Of a DNA stretch of 64,000 nucleotides, positions 17,310-25,978 are shown piece after piece. The DNA lies in assembly GCA_965201155.1 (NCBI GenBank), contig OZ241752.1:1922001-1986000 (forward strand), written 5' to 3'. Below the pieces are notes generated by a model that saw nothing but the letters and a program-made list of their open reading frames with translations, did not search any database and was not told where the DNA came from. The position numbers and the translations under genes are program-made. Each line of letters starts with the position of its first letter. Position 1 is the first letter of the stretch. This DNA is from JANQOH01 sp965201155. Its GTDB lineage: Bacteria; Pseudomonadota; Alphaproteobacteria; UBA7887.

Positions 17310-17338
17310 GTCCCTTTCGCTGCGGTTCGGAGGCCGCC

Positions 17339-18535
17339 ATGAAAATTACTGCCGTGGAAACGCTGCATGCCGATGCGGGCTGGCGTAATTTCTCGTTTTG
17401 CAAGATCACGACCGATAACGGGCTGACGGGCTGGAGCGAGTATCAGGAAGGATTCGGTTCGCCCGGCGTGACGGCGGCCATTCAATCGCTGGCGGCGCAG
17501 GTGGTCGGTGAGGATGCGCGCGCGCCGGAGCGTATCTACTGGCTGCTCTATGCGGCGACACGCCCGGCAGCGGGGGGCGTGGTGGGCCAGGCGATCGGCG
17601 CCATCGAGAATGCGCTGCTGGACGTGAAGGCCAAGCATTACGGCGTTCCGGTTTATGAGCTTCTGGGTGGTGCGATACGCGACCACGTGCGCGTCTACTG
17701 GTCTCATTGCGGTACCTATCGGATCCAGAATCCGGAAGTGCATGACACGCCGCCGCTGACCTCGCTGGACGATGTGCGCGCGCAAGGCCGGCAAGTGCGC
17801 GAGGCGGGTTTTACCGGCCTCAAGACCAATGTGTTCCTGTTTGACGGCAAGCCGCGGCTGTGGGCCCCCGGCTTCAACATGCCGAGCGGCAAGGCGGACC
17901 TCAATGTGGAACGCAAGGTCATCAATGCGCTGAAGGCGCAGATCGAAGCCTTCCGAGAAGGCGCCGGCCCGGACATGGACATATTGCTTGACCTCAATTT
18001 CAATTTCCGCACCGAAGGATTGCTGCAGATTGTCGATGCGCTGGATCCGTACAAGCTGTTCTGGTACGAGATCGATTCCTATGATGTGGCGGCGCTGGCG
18101 CTGGTGCGGCAGGCGTCGCGGACGCCCATATCGGGCTGCGAAACGCTGATCGGCCTGCGTGAATTCAAGCCGTACTTCGCACATCAGTCGGTGGATATCG
18201 CGATTATCGACGCGGTGTGGAACGGCGTTGCGCAGTCAATGAAGATTGCCGCGGCGGCAGAAGCGAACGAGGTGAATATCGCGCCGCATAATTTCTACGG
18301 CCATCTGTGTTCCATGATGAACGCGCATTTCGCCGCCGCGGTGCCGAATTTGCGCATCATGGAAATCGATATCGATCAGGTGCCGTGGCGCGACGAACTG
18401 TTCACCATGACGCCGCAGTTCGAGGACGGTCATATCATTGTGCCGGACGCGCCGGGCTGGGGGTGCGAACCGAACGAGGCGGCGCTGGCCGCGCATCCGC
18501 CGCGCGGGGTTCGCGGCATCACGCATCGGCGGTAG
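17339..18535 (+). CDS. Mandelate racemase/muconate lactonizing enzyme family protein
   Basis: A 398-residue enolase-superfamily enzyme with an N-terminal capping domain (MKITAVETLHADAGWRN) and a TIM barrel. The candidate general base lies in FTGLKTNVF. The metal ligands are visible as DILLDLNFNF (Asp), FWYEIDS (Glu) and ISGCETLIG (Glu), and a late histidine sits in NIAPHNFYGHL. These support an Mg-dependent proton abstraction from an alpha-carboxylate, such as a sugar-acid dehydratase or racemase. The exact substrate cannot be read. It follows the aminotransferase by 29 bases and may share its transcript. Confidence 0.85.
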   Translation: MKITAVETLHADAGWRNFSFCKITTDNGLTGWSEYQEGFGSPGVTAAIQSLAAQVVGEDARAPERIYWLLYAATRPAAGGVVGQAIGAIENALLDVKAKHYGVPVYELLGGAIRDHVRVYWSHCGTYRIQNPEVHDTPPLTSLDDVRAQGRQVREAGFTGLKTNVFLFDGKPRLWAPGFNMPSGKADLNVERKVINALKAQIEAFREGAGPDMDILLDLNFNFRTEGLLQIVDALDPYKLFWYEIDSYDVAALALVRQASRTPISGCETLIGLREFKPYFAHQSVDIAIIDAVWNGVAQSMKIAAAAEANEVNIAPHNFYGHLCSMMNAHFAAAVPNLRIMEIDIDQVPWRDELFTMTPQFEDGHIIVPDAPGWGCEPNEAALAAHPPRGVRGITHRR

Positions 18536-18581
18536 AGCGGTTGCCGCCTTCTTCAACCTGCAGGATTGCCGTGCGACCTGA

Positions 18582-18610
18582 TTGAAGCGGCGGCGGCGCT
18601 TTGCTATAGG
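18582..18610 (+). promoter_or_regulatory. Possible promoter of the LLM oxidoreductase gene
   Basis: TTGAAG at 18582-18587 and TATAGG at 18605-18610 are separated by 17 bases, and the gene starts 45 bases further on. The match is moderate. Confidence 0.4.
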
Positions 18611-18654
18611 AGCGCCGCCCGTGATGCACCGGGCATATGGCGCTGGAGACGGAC

Positions 18655-19491
18655 ATGGATGTCGGAGTCTTTATTTTCGCGACGGATTATACGATCCGCA
18701 TGGATGAACTGGCGCGCGAACTGGAAGCGCGCGGTTTCGAGTCGCTGTTCGTGCCGGAGCACACGCATATTCCGGCAAGCCGCAAATCGCCGTTCCCCGG
18801 CGGCGGTGACCTGCCCCGGGAATATTGGAGCACGCATGATCCGTTCGTAGCGTTGTCCTTTGCCGCGGCCGCCACGACCAAACTCAAGCTCGGCACCGGC
18901 ATTTGCCTGATTCCGCAGCATGACCCCATTGTCACGGCGAAATCGGTCGCCAGCCTGGATGTGCTGTCCGGCGGGCGCGCCATTCTCGGCATGGGAGGCG
19001 GCTGGAATGTCGAGGAAATGGAGGACCATGGCGCCCGCTACAGCACCCGTTTCCGGCTGTTGCGCGAACGGGTCCTGGCGATGAAGGCGTTATGGACCGA
19101 GGAAGAGGCGGAGTTTCACGGCGAGTTCGTGAATTTCGATGCTTGCTGGGCAGAGCCGAAGCCGCTTCAGAAACCACACCCGCCGGTGCTGCTGGGAGGC
19201 GAAAGCGACCATACGCTGCGGCGCGTGGTAGATTTTTGCGACGGGTGGTTTCCGCGCGGACGCGGCGGCTTCGACCCCGCTGCCAATATGGAGCGTCTGC
19301 GCCGGGTTGCCGACGAGGCGGGGCGCGACATGGACGAACTCTCGGTGAGCCTGTTCGGCGCCAGGCCGGAGCGGCAGGCATTGGAGGAATATCAACAGGC
19401 GGGGCTGACGCGCGCCATCATCGGCTTGCCCTCCAACCCTCGCGACGACATCTTGCGGCGGCTGGATCAACATGCCGAGCTGCTCGTCTGA
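18655..19491 (+). CDS. LLM-class flavin-dependent oxidoreductase
   Basis: A 278-residue TIM-barrel protein of the luciferase-like monooxygenase class, close to the F420-dependent TIGR03619 type. It starts at the ATG at 18655, which has GGAG six bases upstream. Family marks are MDVGVFIFATDYTIRMDELA, FVPEHTHIP, LKLGTGICLIPQHDPIVTAK, the glycine-rich ILGMGGGWNVEEM, and KPHPPVLLGGES. Whether it uses F420 or FMN cannot be decided. A second LLM gene lies at 55050. No neighbour indicates the substrate. Confidence 0.85.
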   Translation: MDVGVFIFATDYTIRMDELARELEARGFESLFVPEHTHIPASRKSPFPGGGDLPREYWSTHDPFVALSFAAAATTKLKLGTGICLIPQHDPIVTAKSVASLDVLSGGRAILGMGGGWNVEEMEDHGARYSTRFRLLRERVLAMKALWTEEEAEFHGEFVNFDACWAEPKPLQKPHPPVLLGGESDHTLRRVVDFCDGWFPRGRGGFDPAANMERLRRVADEAGRDMDELSVSLFGARPERQALEEYQQAGLTRAIIGLPSNPRDDILRRLDQHAELLV

Positions 19492-19500
19492 GCGGGGCGG

Positions 19501-20580
19501 TCAGGCGTCTTCGAGATAGCGGGCGGTGTAGCCGACATAGACCTCGCAGCCCAGGCGGAAGAATTCCCGTTCCTGCTCTCTGACGGGGCGGAACTCGCGG
19601 GCCGGTCTGCCGGCCCAGATATGCCCCGCCTTGACGATGGTTCCGGCCTCGAGGAGGGCGCGCGCGCCGACCACGCCGCCCTCTTCCACCACCACGTCGT
19701 CGGCCATTTCTGCGCCCATCCCGATCAACGCATCATCGCCGATCCGGCAGGCGCCCATGCGCACATTGTGGCCGATGGTGACATCGGCGCCGATGATGAC
19801 GGGGCCGGCGGCGGCGTTCGTGGCAAGGATGGAGTTGTCCTGAACGTTCGAGCGCGGACCGACTTCGACCTTGGCGCCATCCGCACATATCACGGTGGCG
19901 AACCACACGCTGACCGATTCCGCGAGGGATACATCGCCACGGACCGCGGCGTTACCGGCGACAAAGGCGGTTGGCGCCGCGCGCGGTGCGGTCTCGGCGA
20001 AGGGGTAAAGCGGCCCTGTGCCGGCGCCGGCATAGGGCGACATGTCGAGCGGCGGCAACAGAAACGCCAGTTGCGCGCCGGATTGCCGGCGTGCACGCAC
20101 GGTATCTCGGAAAACAAGATGCTCGCCGGGCGCGAGTGCGCGCACCGGGCGCGCCGGATTGCCGGCAACGAGCGTGTCTGCGGGCAGCGTCTTTCCCGGC
20201 GGGATCAGCGCGCCGGCGGCAATGACGGAACGCGGCCCGACCACGGAACCGTCCATCACCACGGCGCCGTCGGCCAGCACGCAGTCATCGCCGATGGTGC
20301 AGGCATGCGCCAGCGCATAGCGGCCCAGCGTCACCCGGTCGCCGATGAGGGCGGGCAAGCGTCCGTCCGAGATATGCACTGTGGCGCGTTCGAGAAACAC
20401 GCAATCGGCGCCCACATCGATTTGGTGGCCATCGGCGCGCAGCACGGCGTGGGAGGCAAGCTGCGTATTTTTGCCGATGGTTGCGCGTCCGATGACGGTG
20501 GTTTCGCTTCCACAGTCCACGGTTGCCGCGAGACGTGGCCGATAGTCGAGATAGGGAACAAGGCGGGGCTTGGGGGGCAC
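19501..20580 (-). CDS. Tandem-fused gamma-carbonic-anhydrase-like left-handed beta-helix protein
   Basis: A 359-residue protein made of two gamma-carbonic-anhydrase-type beta-helix domains (about residues 10-155 and 200-345). They are joined by a linker, and each domain is full of IG-x-x-hexapeptide repeats. In the canonical enzyme each site uses His81 and His122 of one subunit plus His117 of its neighbour. Aligned by eye to YrdA, the N-half has His69 (=81) and His92 (=122), but Arg87 in place of His117. The C-half has His271 (=117), but Ala253 and Gly276 in place of the other two. The N-half keeps the Arg59 equivalent (Arg48); the C-half keeps Gln247-Asp248. So the two halves are complementary. 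It could be an active enzyme or a transferase-like scaffold. Confidence 0.85.
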   Translation of the reverse strand: MPPKPRLVPYLDYRPRLAATVDCGSETTVIGRATIGKNTQLASHAVLRADGHQIDVGADCVFLERATVHISDGRLPALIGDRVTLGRYALAHACTIGDDCVLADGAVVMDGSVVGPRSVIAAGALIPPGKTLPADTLVAGNPARPVRALAPGEHLVFRDTVRARRQSGAQLAFLLPPLDMSPYAGAGTGPLYPFAETAPRAAPTAFVAGNAAVRGDVSLAESVSVWFATVICADGAKVEVGPRSNVQDNSILATNAAAGPVIIGADVTIGHNVRMGACRIGDDALIGMGAEMADDVVVEEGGVVGARALLEAGTIVKAGHIWAGRPAREFRPVREQEREFFRLGCEVYVGYTARYLEDA

Positions 20581-20619
20581 GGAATTGTCTCCGAAATGGT
20601 CCTGAATCGACCGAGGCGG

Positions 20620-21327
20620 TCAGGCGCAGGCGAGATCGGCGATGGCGTTGCGTGCTGCCTCCGGGGTGGTAGCGGGGGCGGTGAAGCAGCGCCGCAACAC
20701 CAGACCGCCGCGCCGCAGGTCGAGGCCGAGCGGGTCAATTCCCGTCACGCGCCATTCGTTCGCCGCTTTCGAAGAGGCGATATCGGCGCCGGCTGCGAGA
20801 CCAGCGGCAGTGCGGCTGTCGATTTCGTCAAGCAATGCCTGCTCGGCCTGCGCGAGGGCCGGTGCGGGAGGCGTTTGCAGCGCGTCCCCCGGTATCCAGT
20901 GGATGCGCCCGAAGCCAGCTACGAGGTGAGCGCGTTCGACGGCGACGCGGTAGAGCGCGAAATCACCAAACCCGGCATAAAGTTCAGCGCCGGGATGGCG
21001 GCGAAGAAAACGCACCATGGCGGCAGGGTCGGGTTCCGCCTCCACCCGGCCGAGCGCACTGACGCGGGGGCCTTCCAGCGGGTCATCATATCCCGCAGTG
21101 CCGTCATAGAGCAGGCTGAGGCGCGGGTCGGCGGCAAGGTTAGCGGTGTGAGCGGCGAGTTGAGAGATCAACAACAGGGGTGCGCCGTCGAACCGGCAGG
21201 CAGTGAGGACGAGCGAGCCATAGGGCCAGCCCTCGAGGCCGCTTGCGGCGGTGGAAAGCGCCGCGCGGTCGCACGCGCGAATTAGCGCACGGGCGGTTTC
21301 TGCCGGCGAAGATCGGAGTGCGGTCAT
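20620..21327 (-). CDS. HugZ-like pyridoxamine 5'-phosphate oxidase-fold protein
   Basis: A 235-residue protein with the split-barrel flavin/haem-binding fold. The N-terminal part (WPYGSLVLTACRFDGAPLLL, LISQLAAHTANLAADPRLSL) and AGFGRIHWIPGD are typical of the HugZ/HutZ haem-utilisation family. The C-terminal DUF2470-like part ends GIDPLGLDLRRGGLVLRR. The usual HMNxDH motif of that domain reads EIDSRT here, so haem or cofactor handling may differ. It sits between the carbonic-anhydrase-like gene (same strand) and chvI (divergent). A haem-degrading role is possible but unproven. Confidence 0.75.
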   Translation of the reverse strand: MTALRSSPAETARALIRACDRAALSTAASGLEGWPYGSLVLTACRFDGAPLLLISQLAAHTANLAADPRLSLLYDGTAGYDDPLEGPRVSALGRVEAEPDPAAMVRFLRRHPGAELYAGFGDFALYRVAVERAHLVAGFGRIHWIPGDALQTPPAPALAQAEQALLDEIDSRTAAGLAAGADIASSKAANEWRVTGIDPLGLDLRRGGLVLRRCFTAPATTPEAARNAIADLACA

Positions 21328-21451
21328 CCACGGGAGACTACTCTTCCGGCGGGTGCACGAAAAGTGTACCTCTGCGGCGCATTCACATTTCGCGTTTCAA
21401 TCCCCATATTCGACGCAGGAACGCCCCGATTTCCGATTGTGAGGGAGCGCG

Positions 21452-22159
21452 ATGATGAAACCTCAGATTGTCATTGTTGATGATGATCGGAACATCCTGA
21501 CCTCGGTCAGCATGGCGCTGGAGGCTGAGGGCTTCGCGGCGCACACCTATTGCGACGGTGCGCAGGCGCTGGACGCCCTGACGGAGAGGCCGGCGGATCT
21601 GGTCGTGCTTGATATCAAGATGCCGCGCATGGACGGGCTGGAGCTGCTTACGCGGCTGCGCCGCGTGTCGTCCATCCCCGTGATATTCCTGACCTCGAAG
21701 GATGACGAGCTGGACGAGCTTCTCGGTCTCAAGATGGGTGCGGACGATTATGTGACCAAGCCGTTTTCGCTGCGTTTGCTGATCGAGCGCGTGCGCGCGC
21801 TGTTGCGGCGTGTGGAACTGGCGCATTCGGACAATGACGCGGAAGAGGATGCTCCGCAGGTGCTGCGGCGCGGCTCGCTGGTGCTCGACCCGGCGCGGCA
21901 TACCTGCGCCTGGAAGGATCAGGACATCGCGCTGACGGTGACCGAGTTTCTCATACTTCAGGCGCTGGCGTCGCGGCCCGGCCATGTGCGAAACCGCGAT
22001 CAATTGATGGATGCCGCCTATGGCGACCGCGTTTATGTGGACGACCGCACCATAGACAGCCATATCAAGCGGCTGCGGCGCAAGTTCCGCGCAGTGGACG
22101 ACGATTTTGCCCATATCGAGACGCTTTACGGCATCGGCTACCGCTACAGTGAGGCGTGA
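21452..22159 (+). CDS. chvI: Two-component response regulator ChvI
   Basis: A 235-residue OmpR-type regulator. The receiver domain has the acidic pair DDD near residues 10-12, the phospho-acceptor Asp54 in VVLDIKMPRMDG, and the lysine in DDYVTKPFS. The C-terminal winged helix contains LTVTEFLILQALASRPGHV and DDRTIDSHIKRLRRKF. Sequence and pairing fit ChvI, which with ChvG controls envelope, acid-stress and host-association genes in Alphaproteobacteria. A second ATG at 21455 is an equally good start. The stop overlaps the chvG ATG. Confidence 0.9.
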   Translation: MMKPQIVIVDDDRNILTSVSMALEAEGFAAHTYCDGAQALDALTERPADLVVLDIKMPRMDGLELLTRLRRVSSIPVIFLTSKDDELDELLGLKMGADDYVTKPFSLRLLIERVRALLRRVELAHSDNDAEEDAPQVLRRGSLVLDPARHTCAWKDQDIALTVTEFLILQALASRPGHVRNRDQLMDAAYGDRVYVDDRTIDSHIKRLRRKFRAVDDDFAHIETLYGIGYRYSEA

Positions 22160-23748
22160 TGCGGCAGCGTCGGCGGTTTTCAGCGCTGACGCAAAGGGTT
22201 CTGGCGGTCAATCTTCTGGCGCTGGGGATTGTCGTTGGCGGCGTCGTCTATCTTGACCAGTATCAGCGCGGGCTGATCGAAGGGCAGATCGAGTCGCTGA
22301 CGACGCAAGCGCAGATCATCGCGGCGGCGTTGGGGGAAACGGTCATTCCGCGCGATCCGACCCTGCCGCAGCGCATCAATCTGGGGCGGGCGACCGAAGT
22401 GATCATACCCCTGATCCTGCCTGTCGCCTCACGCGCACGGCTGTTTCGCAATGACGGTGCGCTGCTGATCGACAGCCGTTCGACGGCGCATGTGGCAATG
22501 CGCGAATTGCCGTCGCCGGAGTCGTCCGGGGCCGCCGAGGCGCTGGTGCGGCGATTCAACGAGTTTCTCGACCACCTTCTGATCGGCGAACTGCCACCGC
22601 AGATCGAAGTCAATGTATTGCGTGCGGAATATTTTTCGGAAGTGAGAACAGCGCTCGCGGGCGGTGTCGAGGCGCAGGCGCGGCGTGATGCGGACGGCAG
22701 CCTTGTGCTCAATGTCGCAGTGCCGGTGAGCCGTTACAAGGAAGTGCTCGGTGCGCTGATGCTGACGGCGGATGCGCTTCATATCGAGGGCAAGGTGCGC
22801 GAGGTCCGCAGCGACGTGCTGATGCTCGGCGCCGGTGTTCTGGGGCTGACGATTCTTCTTTCGTTTTATCTTGCCGGCACGGTCACCGGGCCGGTGCGGC
22901 AATTGGCAGCGGCGGCGGAGCGGGTAACGACCGAGCGCGGCGCGCCGGATGAAATTCCTGATTTCAGCGGACGCGCAGACGAGATCGGCGATCTCTCGGT
23001 CGCGTTGCGCAGCATGACGGAGGAACTGCACGCGCGGCTTAACGAGATTGCAAGTTTTGCCGCGGATGTGGCGCATGAGTTGAAAAATCCGCTGTCCAGC
23101 CTGCGCAGCGCCATCGAAATCCTTCCGCGCATGGAAGAACCCGGGGCGCGCCAGCGCCTGCTTGATGTTCTCACGCACGACATCACCCGCATGGACCGGC
23201 TGATCAGCGATATTTCCGCTGCCTCGCGCCTGGATGCGCAACTGAAGCAGGCGATAACGGCGCCGGTGGATATGAAGGCGCTGCTGGAAACCCTGGTGGC
23301 GGTGCAGCGCACCCGTGTCGGCGATGACGGGGTGGAGATAGTGTTTGACAATGCAATGTCGGAGGGTGACCGGCCGGGCGCCGCCACGGTGCGGGGCATT
23401 GAGGACCGGCTTGCTCAGGTGTTCGTCAATCTGATCGACAATGCGGTGTCATTCAGTCCGCTGGGCGGTACCATTCGCGTCTGTCTCGCATCGGAGCTGC
23501 GCGGGGTTCGGGTGACGGTTGAGGATGACGGCCCGGGCCTGCCGCCGGGCAAGGTGAACGCGATTTTCAACCGGTTTTACAGCGAGCGGCCGAGCGGCGA
23601 GGCATTCGGCATGCATTCCGGGCTCGGACTCAGCATCGTGAAGCGGATCGTCGAGGCCCATGGCGGGCGTGTGCGGGCGGAGAATCGCGGCGGTGCGGCG
23701 CCCGGCGAAGTCGCGGGAGCGCGCTTCACGGTGTGGCTTCCGCGCTGA
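22159..23748 (+). CDS. chvG: Two-component sensor histidine kinase ChvG
   Basis: A 529-residue inner-membrane kinase starting at the ATG in the TGATG overlap with chvI. It has a helix at about 15-35, a periplasmic sensor domain of about 200 residues (with RARLFRNDGALLIDSR) and a second helix near 225-245. A HAMP segment follows, then a HisKA domain with the phosphorylated His306 in DVAHELKNPLSSL. The ATPase motifs are FVNLIDNAVSFSP, DDGPGLPP and GLGLSIVKRI. The periplasmic domain is the part that ExoR restrains in rhizobia. The hprK/PTS genes that usually follow this pair in related bacteria are absent here. Confidence 0.9.
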   Translation: MRQRRRFSALTQRVLAVNLLALGIVVGGVVYLDQYQRGLIEGQIESLTTQAQIIAAALGETVIPRDPTLPQRINLGRATEVIIPLILPVASRARLFRNDGALLIDSRSTAHVAMRELPSPESSGAAEALVRRFNEFLDHLLIGELPPQIEVNVLRAEYFSEVRTALAGGVEAQARRDADGSLVLNVAVPVSRYKEVLGALMLTADALHIEGKVREVRSDVLMLGAGVLGLTILLSFYLAGTVTGPVRQLAAAAERVTTERGAPDEIPDFSGRADEIGDLSVALRSMTEELHARLNEIASFAADVAHELKNPLSSLRSAIEILPRMEEPGARQRLLDVLTHDITRMDRLISDISAASRLDAQLKQAITAPVDMKALLETLVAVQRTRVGDDGVEIVFDNAMSEGDRPGAATVRGIEDRLAQVFVNLIDNAVSFSPLGGTIRVCLASELRGVRVTVEDDGPGLPPGKVNAIFNRFYSERPSGEAFGMHSGLGLSIVKRIVEAHGGRVRAENRGGAAPGEVAGARFTVWLPR

Positions 23749-23755
23749 CGCGCGG

Positions 23756-24919
23756 TCAGCGCCCCCAGAGGCGTGCGCTGGCGAGCGCAGCGCCATCGGC
23801 AAGGGCGCGCAGCTTGGCCCATACCACATCCGGGGCGACGAACGAGTCTCCCGCCGCGGTCGCGAAACCGCAATCGGTGCCGGCGATTACCCGTGTGCGA
23901 TCGCCCACGGCGCGCACTGCCCGCTCGAGTCGTTCGGCGACCAGCGCCGGATGCTCGACGTAATTGGTCACTGTGTCGATGGCACCGGGGATGAGGATCA
24001 TGGAGTCGGGCAGGGGACATTCGCGGAAGGCATCGATTTCATGGGCATGGCGCGGGTTGGCGAAAGGCAGCGAAAGGGCGCCCGCCCTGGCCTCGTAGAG
24101 GAGGGGCAGGATAGCCGGGCATTCGATATCGAACGCATGGGGGCTGTTCCGGTTGCCATAGCAGGCGTGCAGCCGCACCTGCTCGCGCGGGATGTCGGCG
24201 AGGGCCTCGTTGATGGCGGCGATGTGCATTTCGACGAAGCCGAGAAAGGCGGTTTCGGTCATGTCCTGGAAGAAGCAGGCGCGTTCCATGGCAAGGTCGG
24301 GGGCATCGACCTGGAGGATGAACCCGCGCGCCGCGACGGCGTCATATTCCACCTTCAGGGCGCGGGCGAGCGCGAACACATAGGCTTCATGGCTGTCGTA
24401 ATGCCGGTTTTCCATGGTGGTGGCGACGATGCCGGGGGAGGCGACAGTCATGAAGGTTTCGACAAAGGCGCCGGGGCGGGCGGCGAGCGCGGTTTCGAAC
24501 GCGGTGCATTCGGCGAGGGCGCGTTCGAGCGATTCATAGGCAATTTCGCCTTCCGCCGCCGGCGCGTCGAACAGGCGGGCGCGGCGCAGTCCGGAGCGGT
24601 TGATCCAGTCGCGCCAGCCGGGGAATTCCGCGGCGTCCTGGAACATGGGGCGGTTGGAGCGCCCGGAAAATCCGCTCATGCGCCGGCTGACATAGGTTGA
24701 AAAGCTGACGCGCGGGAGTTCCCCGTCGCCGCCGATATCCACGCCGGCGGTGATCTGGGCATCGATGAGCGCTGCCATGTCGCCGGCGACTTCGCGGTCG
24801 AACGCGGCCTTGTCGATGGGTTCGCCATCATCTTCCGCGAGCAGCATGGCGGTGAGCCGGGGGCCGCGCGGCAGGCTGCCGATATGGGTGGTGAGAAGGC
24901 GCGTGTCGCCGGTTTTCAT
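23756..24919 (-). CDS. Cobalamin-independent methionine synthase II-like methyltransferase
   Basis: A 387-residue UROD/MetE-like TIM barrel that begins LLTTHIGSLPRGPRL. Zinc ligands are visible in LHACYGNRNS (His and Cys) and GTDCGFATAAG (Cys), consistent with thiolate activation. It corresponds to the short, single-barrel MetE-related family that includes epoxyalkane:CoM transferases and proteins of unknown methyl donors, not to the 750-residue MetE. Methionine synthesis itself is therefore uncertain. It converges on chvG with seven bases between the stops and is divergent from ctaC. Confidence 0.8.
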   Translation of the reverse strand: MKTGDTRLLTTHIGSLPRGPRLTAMLLAEDDGEPIDKAAFDREVAGDMAALIDAQITAGVDIGGDGELPRVSFSTYVSRRMSGFSGRSNRPMFQDAAEFPGWRDWINRSGLRRARLFDAPAAEGEIAYESLERALAECTAFETALAARPGAFVETFMTVASPGIVATTMENRHYDSHEAYVFALARALKVEYDAVAARGFILQVDAPDLAMERACFFQDMTETAFLGFVEMHIAAINEALADIPREQVRLHACYGNRNSPHAFDIECPAILPLLYEARAGALSLPFANPRHAHEIDAFRECPLPDSMILIPGAIDTVTNYVEHPALVAERLERAVRAVGDRTRVIAGTDCGFATAAGDSFVAPDVVWAKLRALADGAALASARLWGR

Positions 24920-25032
24920 GATCTGTTTCCGGTGAAGTTCCGTCGCGTGGAGAGGCGGGATGGTATCGCGGGGGCGTGTCTGGCGTCCAGAATGGGTCGT
25001 CGGGAAGGGTGGTTGAGAAATGCGTCAGACAC

Positions 25033-25061
25033 TTGCGTTTGGGCGCAGCGGTCGGTTATAT
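25033..25061 (+). promoter_or_regulatory. Possible promoter of the cytochrome c oxidase operon
   Basis: TTGCGT (25033-25038) and TTATAT (25056-25061) are separated by 17 bases within the 222-base gap between the divergent MetE-like gene and ctaC, 80 bases before the ctaC start. I see nothing else definite in this gap. Confidence 0.35.
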
Positions 25062-25141
25062 GCGCCTGCCGGCGCGCGTGGCGTGCGCCGGCATTGTTGG
25101 CACGTTCCGACTTCGGCATTTTGGGGAATGACATTACGGCC

Positions 25142-25969
25142 ATGACAGCATTCAGAAATCTTGCGCGGCTCGCCGCGGCGGTTTTCGCCGCGCTGCCCGC
25201 CGCTGCGTGGGGCCAGGCGGCAGGGGGCGGTCCCCGTCCCTGGCAAATGGACTTCCCCAAGCCCGCCAGTCCGGTCATGGCGGAAATCGTCGGTTTCCAC
25301 GATGTGCTGCTGGTCGTCATTACGTTGATAGCGCTGTTTGTCACTGCGCTCATGGGATATGCGATGGTCCGGTTCCGCCGGTCGGCCAATCCGACGCCCA
25401 GCACGACCACGCACAATACGCCGCTCGAGATCGCATGGACCGTGATTCCGGTGATTATTCTCGTGGTGATCGCGGTCCCCAGTTTTCGTCTGCTCTATTA
25501 TGCCGAATCGCACCCCGAGGCGGACGTGACGATCAAGGCTACGGGCGCCAGTTGGTACTGGATGTACGAATATGTGGATGACGGGATCGAACTGTTTTCC
25601 ACCATGGTGTTCGAGGAAGACCTCGAGGAGGGTCAACCGCGCCTGTTGGCGACCGACGCGCCGGTGGTGGTGCCGGTGGACAAGGTGATCAAGGTGCAGG
25701 TCACGTCGGACGATGTGATTCACGCCTGGGCGATGCCGGCGTTCGGCGTCAAGGTGGACGCGGTGCCCGGGCGGCTGAACGAAATCTGGTTCATCGCCGA
25801 ACATACCGGAACATATTACGGTCAATGTTCGGAATTGTGCGGCACCAATCACGCCTTCATGCCGATTGAAGTGAAGGTTGTGTCGCAGGAGGAATATGAG
25901 GCGTGGCGCGAAGAGAATGTGGCCCATGCCGCGCCCGACGGCCGGGCGCCCGACAAGCTGAAGGGATAG
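25142..25969 (+). CDS. ctaC: Cytochrome c oxidase subunit II (CuA subunit)
   Basis: A 275-residue protein starting at the ATG at 25142. A signal peptide (FRNLARLAAAVFAALPAAAW) is followed by PWQMDFPKPASPVM, two transmembrane helices, then a periplasmic cupredoxin domain. The CuA site is intact: CSELCGTNHAFM holds both cysteines, a histidine and a methionine, with the earlier His in DDVIHAWAMP. The aromatic electron-entry patch is GASWYWMYEY. It takes electrons from cytochrome c and passes them to subunit I. It is the first gene of the operon. Confidence 0.97.
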   Translation: MTAFRNLARLAAAVFAALPAAAWGQAAGGGPRPWQMDFPKPASPVMAEIVGFHDVLLVVITLIALFVTALMGYAMVRFRRSANPTPSTTTHNTPLEIAWTVIPVIILVVIAVPSFRLLYYAESHPEADVTIKATGASWYWMYEYVDDGIELFSTMVFEEDLEEGQPRLLATDAPVVVPVDKVIKVQVTSDDVIHAWAMPAFGVKVDAVPGRLNEIWFIAEHTGTYYGQCSELCGTNHAFMPIEVKVVSQEEYEAWREENVAHAAPDGRAPDKLKG

Positions 25970-25978
25970 GTGACAGCC

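Noticed and set aside
19621..21285. A 554-residue open frame antisense to the carbonic-anhydrase-like and HugZ-like genes
   Set aside because: High GC content keeps antisense frames open. The composition is His/Arg/Gly-rich, there is no family motif, and both genes on the other strand are clear.
23756..24919. metE (methionine synthase)
   Set aside because: The protein is a single barrel of 387 residues, about half the size of MetE. The family includes enzymes with other thiol acceptors, so I gave no gene symbol.
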